Assembly (NCBI GenBank): GCA_963576735.1
Contig: OY755177.1
Span: 16,926,001-16,990,000 of the forward strand
Source: Bedellia somnulentella
Taxonomy: Eukaryota; Arthropoda; Insecta; Lepidoptera; Bedelliidae
DNA length: 64,000 nucleotides
Direction of reading: 5' to 3'
Part shown: one piece after another, positions 46,385 through 57,700 of the stretch
Layout: every line of letters starts with the position of its first letter
Position numbering within the stretch: position 1 is the first letter of the stretch
Made by a program: the position numbers and the translations under genes
Notes under the pieces: generated by a model
What the model was told of the DNA's origin: nothing
Database searches by the model: none
What the model saw: the letters and a program-made list of their open reading frames with translations, nothing else

Positions 46385-46570
46385 AATGATAGTATTTAAC
46401 TCATAAATAAAAGATGTTATTAAAGGAAAGAAAAATTTCGACACTGGCGGGGTTCGAACCCGCGACCTTCGGGTATACGCCCCCGTTTTTTTCTTTCCTT
46501 TAATAACATCTTTTATTTATGAGTAATAATCCCCACATGAGGAATTCATGTCAAAAAACATTAAATTATG
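46385..46570. repeat. tRNA-IR copy with half a tRNA
   Basis: Left arm (CTCATAAATAAAAGATGTTA, AATTTCGACACT) and right arm (CTTTCCTTTAATAACATCTT) are present. Between them only the 3' half of the tRNA-like part, read on the minus strand (GGTTCGAACCCGCGACC), remains, cut off at CCCCCG. The family flank follows on the right (46521 on). Confidence 0.85.
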
Positions 46571-46624
46571 TTAGTATTTAACTTTATTTTGAAAAATAAA
46601 CTTTTTGACTTTTTTTTTGACTTA

Positions 46625-46940
46625 ACGGGGAGTAAGGGGAGAACGGGATCAACATCTACCCGACCCAAATGTCATCCCCACCTGCACGCGCTGGTGGTTC
46701 GTATGAATTACTGGCGGCGGCTCTGTGGCTCGCGCTGCACAGTCGTGGTACTCCCTGCTAGACAACGGACGGGGCACGGGCGACCGAGCAAATGGCGGGA
46801 TAACCATTCACCTAGCTACTGCTGGACGAGGCCATGCAGTAGAGGCCTTGGGGTGCAAAAAGCCCTAAAATTCCTGCAAAGCTTGTCTGTACGCTTGAAA
46901 GTAGCAGCCCTACTAACAGACTAGGCTACTATGGGCTAAT
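46625..46940. other. GC-rich block of unknown origin
   Basis: A compact GC-rich segment (GGCGGCGGCTCTGTGGCTCG, GGACGGGGCACGGGCGACCG) between a tRNA-IR repeat and a LINE tail. The frame 46568-46921 is open but not protein-like. May be a LINE 5' UTR or a piece of an unrelated element. Confidence 0.3.
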
Positions 46941-46949
46941 TATTATTTA

Positions 46950-47945
46950 CAAATAAATTTCAAAAAAACTAAATTAATGTTATTTCATCCTCCTCAAAAA
47001 ACATCTATAGACATAGACATCACTTTTAATAATACTAAATTAGAAACAGTAAGTGAATTTACCCTATTAGGTTTAAGTATAGATACAAACATAAATTGGA
47101 AGGCACACACCCAAAAATTACGTTCAAAATTATCCAGATTTGCATACGCCCTTCGCGAAGTAAAAAAATCGACAGATCTAAAAACAGCTCTTGTTACCTA
47201 CTATGCCTACGCCTATGCATGGCTTAGCTATGGTATCCTATTATGGGGTAATAGCACCCACGCACCAAGCGTCTTTACACTCCAAAAGCGACTCTTACGC
47301 ATTTTAGTTAATATAAATCCTCGAGAAAGCTGTAGACCACACTTTAAAGAACAGAAAATACTCACACTTCCCAGTATCTACATATTGGAAACATGTAAAT
47401 TTGTCCGGAAATATCCTGAATTCTACACAGAACGCCAGGATCTAATGACAAAAAACTACAACCTGAAACCGCGAAAAGGACTAGCCTTACCACCTTCCCG
47501 ACTAAAAATTCACCAATCAAGCCCACAATTAATGACCGCGAAAATCTATAATAAATTACCAGAACATTTAACGACAGAAACCAAAGACAACATATTCATA
47601 AAATCATTAAAACAACTACTAACCACAAAATGCTATTATAATTTAAACGATTATTTAAATGACCAATTTTAGTAATTAAAACTGATTTTAAACTAGTCAC
47701 ATAATTTATATAAATTAATTAAAAAGTTTTGGATAATAATACTATACATAAACATAGACTATTATATAAATATCATATATTTTACTTACATGCTTAATAT
47801 AAATTAAATACGGGTTATATAATATAATATAATACAAAAATGCCGTCCTCTCTCATATTGCTGTGCCTGAACAAGGTCCATAGTGTTGTATTGTTATAAA
47901 ATTTGTAACCATGTAATAGCTATGGAATGCAATAAATAAATAATA
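46950..47945 (+). mobile_element. LINE reverse transcriptase tail (CR1/jockey-like)
   Basis: 46977-47669 encodes the post-catalytic region: TVSEFTLLGLSIDTNINWKA, YAWLSYGILLWGNS, VFTLQKRLLRILVN, and ends YYNLNDYLNDQF-stop, a typical ending. 231 codons, intact but lacking catalytic motifs. The 3' flank ends in AATAAATAAATAATAAATAA (about 47928-47948). Confidence 0.85.
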
Positions 47946-48079
47946 AATAATTACTCGTATAGCTGAAATTTCATAAATTACTGAAACCTTGAGAAGAAAA
48001 AAACGGACCGATCCTAAACAACAGACTTTTGGCGCGAAAAAACGGACTACAAGGCCCTTTGTCCCTGCTCAGGGACGTC

Positions 48080-48260
48080 AGGATGGATGTATGTATGTAT
48101 AACGTTTATGTCGGTATGGAAGGCCTCCCACAAGGTTGACCGACAACTTCCCGCGATCGTGAAGATCCAATGGATGAAGGCAGAACAGGACCGGTCGTTG
48201 TAGAGTATGTCCAGCAATGGACGTGTATTGGCTGATTATGATGATCACAATACCACAAAT
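48080..48260 (+). repeat. RTE-like LINE 3' end
   Basis: AAGATCCAATGGATGAAGGC, AGAACAGGACCGGTCGTTG, CAGCAATGGACGTGTATTGG, then GATTATGATGAT. The same family as 39660-39870. Confidence 0.6.
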
Positions 48261-48760
48261 TGATGGACCTAATATCAAAATGAAGTAATACATAAATTAT
48301 TTGATGTAACGCGCTCTACATTATCTACTTGTTCTCGACAAGCCTGCCCGGCTAGTACGAGCGGTGTTTAAACTAGTTATCGCGTGGGATAAAGCAGCCA
48401 TCTCTTACGCACTTACTTAGTATCGTATACTGCGATCTCATTCTAACCATTATCGTGTCGATAAAATAGCGCTCGTCCTTGCCCTCGGAAAGTATATAGA
48501 TACCTCAAGGTGACTTAACGGCACTATTGCATGTATAAGAACTCCTAACCCAATTTATATAAATATGTAAAGGAAGCTAAAACCATCCAAATCTAAATCC
48601 GATCGTTTATATATTGGTCCAAGGAACCCAAACCGAACCCTCAATTACACTCGTGTTTATCACATGCAACCCGCATACGTTCAGTGTATGTGTCCGCGGC
48701 GGAATCGATATATACCATGATTATCGATACACTATTGCTACTCGCTAATTAGCTTCGATA

Positions 48761-51700
48761 ATGAGAGTGCTCCTGGTTTTTTTGTTAGTGTCGTACTGTA
48801 GTGCGAAGATCGTTACTCAAGGTGAATATTCTTCTATTTGGAAGTTGTAGTTGGGCTTTTTTCATCTTAGGGCGACCACCAAGAATGTTCGTGTCCTTCA
48901 ACTTTGAAAGCAAATATTGTTAAACAAAATTCATAGAAATAACATCTCTGGCTGCTTTTCTCATCTCTTAAGCATTTTTTAATACATTTAAGACAAAAAA
49001 AGTAACATTATTATCTAAATAACTTAAAAAATGCGTTTTCAATGAAAAAAACATCGTGTTTTATACGTGTCCTACGACTATGTTCCCAACTTTGATTTAG
49101 AAATTTTAGTTTATTTTCCTCTAAAGCTCATGTGTTGTTTTATTTTATTTAATTAAGAATATAGTCAAAATTCAAATTTAGTTATCTTTTTATACCATTA
49201 CAATAGAAAAAAATAGAAAAAAACTACAATTTCGATTGTCCTACGATTTCTGAAAGGTGGAATTCCCTTTCGTTCAGAGGTGGGTTTGATTAGCTTAACT
49301 AATGAATTACCCCAAAATTAAATTTGTTTTATAATATAGGCAACATTGTTTGCGTGCTGGCATCATTTTTTTGTTTGGTGTAACTTGTCTGTCTCGTTAA
49401 AACATGAATAATAAGTAGTGCGTAATCTGTTACCAAAAATTGTTTTCCATTTAATTTATTTGATTTTGAGGTAAGTAAAGTTATATTTTAGCTTATTTAT
49501 AAATTAAATTGTAGTTTAGTTATTAGTTTATGGGTTTCAACGATTAAATTTGATATTATACCAATTTTTCACTCTAAAACGTAATAATTTGCAAAAAAAA
49601 TAGAATTTCGTCACATCCATTTCGTATTGTGATGTATAAGCGGAATCAAAAAGTGACGAAATGGAACTGTAAAGCATTAGCCACATTGCTTTGATTAACA
49701 GACATTAAAATAAATGAATGAATTATATTATTTTTTGGTACAACGAAGGCAAGAAAAAACTCCTATTAAAACTAAGTTCGATAGGTAATTATATACAGGT
49801 GCTTGAGGAAGTTGAAATTATATTACCTATCAGATTCATGTTGGGTTACCCTGATTAAAATCGGTAAAATTGATCAGTAAAATAAGTAATAAAAGTGGGT
49901 CATTTTTTTTCGACTTTACATAGACACTAGCGCTGTTGGAACTACGTTATAAATTTGTATGGGGAGTCGAAAAAAAAAATCAGGTTTTTATTATTTCACC
50001 TACTAATCCTGACTCAAGGTATCTCTCGCAACACGAATCTGACAATATTATTTCAAGTTCCTGAAACACCCGTATATTAACACTTTATGCTTTTCTTTTA
50101 GATTCACACTTGATACAATTTGAAAGTTGAAACGTGGATATTAGTAGAAGTTTCGAAGAACTGTAAGAAAAAAAATTAATTTAAATTTAAATTTAATTTT
50201 ACTAAAATTATTTATTTAGTTTTAATAAAAATATAGTACAATAACAATGACTGAACGATTCTAAATAATTATGTCGTGATATTTGTAGCTCTGTGAACTT
50301 AGCTTTATAATTCCATTTCGTACATATTGAGTTCCTACTTAGTCACTGTCCTAATATTGACAGTGTTGTTTTTAACTATTTTCTCAGATTTTCAAAGAAT
50401 ATTACTTGTAAATTAACATTTATTAGGAATATACTTAGTGTATCCTTTTGGCAATAATGATATTTTTCTAATTTGTTGGTTGAAATACATATTTAACACT
50501 AAAAATGTCTAGTGATCAAAAACAAAAAGTGACGAAATGTTTAAAATTTGTCAAAAATGTGATTTTATATGATAATTATAACAATTATGTTGTTAAATTT
50601 CAAATAAAAGATGTGTCTTGATTACGATCAAAATTGTTTTATTACATGAAATTCCGAATTGTTTGATTTACATTCATTTGTGTAATGTGACTAAATGGAA
50701 CTTTGCTTAGTCATGGCTACACAAAAAGTGATTTTAATCAAATAATTACAGTCTAAATGTGTTTTAATTAAAAAATATTGATACTATATACCTTCTTTTA
50801 TCGTCTAAAGTTAAGTATATTCAAAATTAACGTTGTACTTAATTTACGTTTCCATTTCGAACATGTCGCCTTAAAATGAAAAAAGCCCAGTTGTAGAACT
50901 TGTAGAGCGTACACAGCAGTAAAGAGCGATTGCTACTAATTTCAAAAGATCCAAAGAACCGTGGTAATGGTATAAGACCACATAGAGTTATACATTTTTA
51001 TAGAAAATACAAATAAAAAAAATACATGAATATTTTCTAATTTACGGCATGCAGTGCTGGCTTAGAATACCACTAGGGGGAAAGGGGTTTCTACCCGGGG
51101 CAGGGGTTTATTAGTGGTTTTTTGGCGATGTGGTTGGAGACCCATCTCCAATGATACTTTATTTCTACCGTCTTATCCCTTTTCAACTTCCGAATGTGAC
51201 TGAGGAGTTTTTGGCTCCGAAGCTCTGGGTACCCCTTTTTGGAATGTATGTATGCATGTATTTTTTAATTTATTGTGTTTTATGATGAGATAATTTGGTG
51301 ATGCAGTTGGAGACCCATCACCAAATTGACACCAACAACCTTTGATTTAACAATCTTTTCTCCACTCAACTTCCTAAAGTGTCTGATTTATATCTAGTTC
51401 TGAAGCTCTGATTACCCCTTTGTGGTATTTGTAGCCAGGAGCATATGTGTTCCAAAAATACTGGTTGTTGTATTTAAAACATGCGAACGAAAAATTCCAG
51501 ATGAAATAGAAACTTTATTCAAGAAGTTCATTCACGACGATGTCTCGGACAGTGACCAGGAGACTCTCAACGCGGTCATAGAGTTACTGCATCAGCCTGA
51601 ACCTCTTAGCAGGGTGGGCAGATCTCCAACGACCACTAGAAACGTAAGTACATACACAGAATACTTCTATGCGATGTGGATGAAAAATCATTACCAACAG

Positions 51701-54700
51701 TTTTTTCATTTAGATGATGTACAAAAGTGAGTTCAAAAGCAGTTCTAACCAGAATTTACACGAATCTTGCCAGAATAGTAAAGTTATATCCCAAACGTAG
51801 CTCTTGACTACAGAATTATAAAGATCAACTTGGAAATGAGCAAATCACGTCACTCTTTGAATTTGAACTCTATCCTAAATGGTTGGTATAATGGAGACAG
51901 TTATGTATATTATTGACTTCATAAATCTATTTTCCAGACCCTGAACTGCATATTATGTCAGAGTGCCTTTGCAGCATTATTCGAGGGGGTGGCCATTGGT
52001 CAAAGTGACTATCAACTGACCAACACCCTTACCATCCTATGCACTTCTTTGGGGATCGAAACCTACAACGTATGCCATGGGGCAGTTGGTCTGAACATGG
52101 TAAGTCTATAACGTCATCATTTAAACACTCTGTGTCACCGTCAGCAGCAACATTCTTCATTACTAATTTAATTTTCTCCTTCATGGTCCTTCGAACAGAG
52201 AATTTGTTTGACCTTACTCCAGCTAACTTGATTCTCCTGTATGAACTTGCAATAAGTTTATTATAATAATTCCAGCCAGTATTGACCTACATAATAAAGA
52301 ACACCCCCGAAGCAACTCCAAACTCGTTCTGCAGTCACGTGTTACAATCGTCGACAGATCCTAATGTCTGTCGTCTCCAGGATATTAGGTTTGACTGGGA
52401 AGTCGAGTTGCCCGAATACAATAGGTCTGCTATACAGGTGAGTAAATATTTAAATTTCTAACTTTGAATTGTGACAATAGGTACAACATTTCAACACCAA
52501 CAAATCAGAAGCAATATATTTTACTGTTAGCCTGAACGTTACACTCATCAATATTCTTTTACATTATTTTCGTCCACTCACTTTAGACTCTTTACTTTAA
52601 AAATAAAGGGTTAGTAACAAATTGATCGTTCTGTGATCCTATGAAAATAGCTTTACTAATAAGCAGTGAACAATACTCTTGGACTCTTAATCAACAATTC
52701 CCATGCCCTGCAGTATGCTTTCCTTCACAATAAAGTAAGACATTTTTTTTAAATTGATATATTCCAGCAATCACCCAAAGGCGAACTTTTAAAAATCCTC
52801 GTTATTACCGACGCACACATCGATCCATTATACGAACCCTATGGTGTGGCCGACTGCGATGAATCAACTTGCTGCAGAAAAGGACAACGACCAAGAACCA
52901 GCTTCACCCATCAGTATTTTGTCGACGATGACGTACTCAAGAGGAGCGTGACAAAGAAGGACAACAGCATTTCTCTCGACCTCGATGTTGTGGAATCTGT
53001 TCGTGAAGCAAAGAAGTTGACACAAACCAGATACGGACCAAGACAGTCGGCTCCAGCTGGCTATTGGGGGGATTACCGCAATTGTGACACTCCAATTTGG
53101 GCTTTCGATAATGCTCTTGATGAGATTGCATCGAAACATAAGGTGAGCCGTTATTTTTAAATAGTACTAGAATTTAGCTTTCTTTATGTAGTGGGGTTAA
53201 AAGGATAACCTTCAACTCCTAATACGTAATATAATTTGCAAAAGCTTTTATCGTATCAAGATTCAAGTACTGATCAAAACATGAGATCGAACATCAAATT
53301 TTGTTTGGGACCTATTCTTCTGCGGATTTCTTTACATATAATTTGTGTGGTTATAAGGTTTTTTTTTTAAATAAGGAAAATTATCGGAATGATAACCGAA
53401 TATTTGCGACAAGATGCTCCCTATATTTCAGAATAGTATTTAGTAGTAGCAAACATTTAGCAACAACACCTGATGTAAAACATGAAATATTCCTCTTTGT
53501 AGGATATAGACATGGTGTACTACATAGGTGACACGATAGACCATTTCATCTGGGAGACCACGTATGAGCTGATTACAGAAATGAACGGATATTTAGTGAA
53601 CAGACTTAAAAAAACTTTCGGTGACATTCCGATGATACCCGCCATTGGAAATCATGAATCGCAACCAACGAACCAGTAAGTTTTATAAAGCTTTAGCCAG
53701 CTAATTTATTCATTTGATATTACATATACATTCATATACTCACACTGAGATATTAGCCACTTTAGGATCTTTAGAGAGGAAAGGATGGTACATACATTAA
53801 GTCACGGCCATAAAACCCCAGAAGGGGTAGCCCGAGCTTTAGAGCTAGAAACTCCTCAGCCACATTTGGAAGTTGATAGGGGAGAAGATGGTAGAAATAA
53901 AGTATCGTTGGTAAAACAGCCCCGTACCCTTCGCCTCTTACGACACCCGTGGGTGGAAAGGGGTATTGAGGTAACATTCTAAGCCGGCACTACACGGCAA
54001 AGAAAATATGACGACGGCTATAAAAGATCTTTGCATCGGGTTGGGGTTGCAACTGCATTGCTCATTCATTCATTAAAAGAGCTTGAGATTCCTAATTTCT
54101 CTCATATGACACCAAAGGCTAGAAATATGCTTGGCAAATTAATTTAAGTTCTTTAAAAAATCAGATGAAATGAAAATTAACACTTATTAAATATTTTCTT
54201 CCTTTCAGGTTCGCTCCGTCTACAGTGACAGGCCCGAAGATCAATACAACCTGGTTATACGATTCCTTAGCAAATAAATGGGCTGATTACTTGACCCCTG
54301 AAGCCATTGATAGACTTCGAGAAATGGGCGCCATTTCTATGGTCGTCAAGCCTGGACTCAGAGTCATATCCCTGAACAATAATGTTGCTTATGTCACCAA
54401 TTGGTAAATATGATCATTTTTCTATTTGAGATCGCCTCTTCAGAAGTTTAAATAAAAAATATTTTATTAGGTCATGACAATAAGTGTTCTTCTAGAAGCG
54501 TACGCGCACATTCTCATAAATCGATTAAGTGAAAAGGTGTTATAGTGTTCTGGGGGTTTCTAAGTTATGAATGTTCGCTGGGCTTCTCTGACCGGTAGGA
54601 TTACCTTACCACGATGAATCATTACAATTGGCCTAGACCTCGCTTTTATAACATACCCTTTTTATATTATAAATCGATAAAGGACATCAAACTTAACAAC

Positions 54701-57700
54701 TTTGCCTATGGAATGCCTATCTAAAATATTGTTATTATCTAAATATTTAATAATGAAAAATATCATATACCTAGTTCGAACTGAGAAAGTATAGAATGAG
54801 ATTCTTTGCTTCAGTGAAAATAAAAAATAAAATAAAAAAACATCTGATCTATGCTTTTCGCTCTGTAAACAAAAACATAACTTCTTTCGGTATTTTCCAG
54901 TTTTTTCTAATTGGCCTAGACCTCGCTTTTATAACATACCCTTTTTATATTATAAATCGATCAAACTAAACACCGAAAGATGTTCTGTTTTTATTTACAG
55001 CGCGAAAAGCATAGATCAGATGTTTTTTTTTTATTTCTTATTTTCACTGAAGCAAAGAATCTCATTCTATACATTCTCAGTTTGAACTAGGTACGACAAT
55101 TTTTAATTATTAAAATTTTTTGAAAATTACAATATTTTAGATAGGCATTCCATGGGCAAAGTTGTTTAGTTTGATATCCTTTATCGATTTATAATATAAA
55201 AAGGGTATGTTTTAAAAACGAGGTCTAGGCCAATTTTAATGCTCGTACTATAATGTTGCAGTTTATGTTATAGATACCTAAATATGTATGTCTAAGTTCC
55301 CATTGGAAAGATACCTGCCTGGGAAAGGCAGGTACTATCGATCGCCACTTTGTACGATCGTGGCAAACTTCTCGAGTTTCATCTATATTCAGCAATCTGT
55401 GCACACATGCTCTTTCATTCTTCAGACTACAGAGGCCTACCGTTATGATAATATTCTCTATTTTAATCCCATTGTGTCCTCTGTGGTAGTTCTCTCCCAA
55501 CATCTCTTTCACCAATTCATCCGCCCTCTCTCTCTTTATGCACTTACTCCAAAATCGAACAAAATGTATAACACTTGTATTCATATACATTTTTTCTAAC
55601 CTAGGTGGTTAGTGTACGACCCGTTGGACGCCAAACGTCACCTGGAGTTCCTAGTCTGGGAGCTGCTCAAAGCGGAGCTGGCGGGCGAGACCGTGCACCT
55701 CATCGTGCACATCCCGCTCGGGGTGCACGACCTCTCGTAGAGGAAATATATTCATGAATCTTTTCACACATGCTCTTTCCTTCTTCAGATTAAGAACTCC
55801 GGCCTTTTGAAGCGCATTCTCTATTTGATCCATATGAGTCCTCCGTGGTCGTCCTCTACTAACATTACCTTGCACATTGGCTCTATAAATCTCTTTTACC
55901 AATTCACTTTTGAAACCCGCGGGATATAGCTTATGTAACATTTCTTCTAATCCAGGTGGTTAGTGTACGATCCTGAAGACGCCAAACGTCACCTGGAGTT
56001 CCTAGTGCGGGAGCTGCACAAAGCCGAGCTGGCGGGTGAGACCGTGCACCTCATCGCGCACATCCCGCCCGGGGTGCACGACCTCACTTACACCTGGACG
56101 CGGGAGTACAATAGGATTGTTAACAGGTCAGTTTAATATGGATATCCATAGATGTACTAAAAAACGTTAAATAGGTTATTTACGAGGAAACCGGCGCTTA
56201 CGAGTGGCACGGATTGCGGCAGATGTACGCACACCACTAGAAATATATCCAAACAACACACCAAGAAATACATTTGAAATGTAGAATGATGTCACATCTC
56301 AAAGCCAGCGCTAAAAAGAGATAAACATATTTTCTCTGTACCGACGTGAAATATGACACTAAGACGACCGTTTGACAAAGAATAATTTAGATCTATACAC
56401 ACGATACAACTAATTTATTATAAATTATAATTAAAACGTTGTAAATTTATAATACTTACGAATGATAAGTAATCCCATCAATTTAGTAGTTTTTCTAGTA
56501 TAGTTTGTGCAAAATATCATCACACACGACGGCATTATCGAATATTTTGATAAACAAACACGCCAAAACAGGCGAACGATTGCGACGGCAGCTAGTTCGC
56601 GACTAAATTGAGATGAGCTATTTAGCCTGTTTTTAAAGTGCCACTTATGAGCGCGCATAACTTATCTACGGTTTTTTATTAGTACATCTATGTGGATGTC
56701 ACTATCTTTTTGAGGCTATTGAGTTAAGTGTCTTTTGGGCGCTGTGGCTGAAGACTCATCTTCAACCATTCATTTGCAAAAGACGCTAAAGACTGACGTT
56801 CTTAAGCTTTGACATTTTCTTTTTGGGATTTATCGCCGTGCGTTTAGGTTTGTAGGTACTCGTATCTTCGACGTTTATGAAAGCCTAAGTCTACCTACAC
56901 TGGCAGTTGTATTCTCGTAAGTGATCGCCTCAGGCACTTTTGCAAGTTAAGTAGAAAGCGAAGAGATGGTAAAATAAATCATAATCTCTAGATGATACCC
57001 GTGAGAAAGGTGATGTGCTCCTGCCATTTCATGTTGTGTCGCCCGCCACTTTAGCTTTGGCCTCCACACCACCGAATTTGTCTTGCTTTTAGAACTGTTA
57101 GGTGATTAGTCTGCAATGTCCTAACCAAGTAGTTATAAATCTTACAAAGTCATTCTGTTAGTACCCTCAGGCTGCTCACCTAGGACCTCGAGAGTTGTGC
57201 TCTAATCTAAGCGTTGCATATTGCTTTATTTGGTTTGCCGTGTAGTGTCGGCTTAGAATAGCACTACCCCATTTCTACCCGTGGGTGATCGTAAGAGGCG
57301 ACTAAGGGTATAGGGGCTTTTTAAGTGATTTTTGGGCGATGTGGTTGGAGACCCATCACCAAAAACGTTTATTATTATCATCTTTTCCCCAATCAACTTC
57401 CAAAAGTGGCTGAGGAATTTATCATTCCAAAGCTCTGGCTACCCCGTTAAGGGATTTATAGCCGTGAGTATATGTATGTATGTATGTTGGTTTCCAACTT
57501 ATACTAGGTACAGTCCCAACATGAGATAGAAACACAGGATGCATGACGCAAATAAATAATTTTACAAATTATACTTGGCCTCCAGATTCGCAAACACAAT
57601 AGCATCAGAATTCAACGGCCACACGCATTCAGACGAGTTCAAGATATTCTACAACGAGGATGACGCGCCGGTGGCGGTGGCGTGGGGCGCGGGCGGACTC

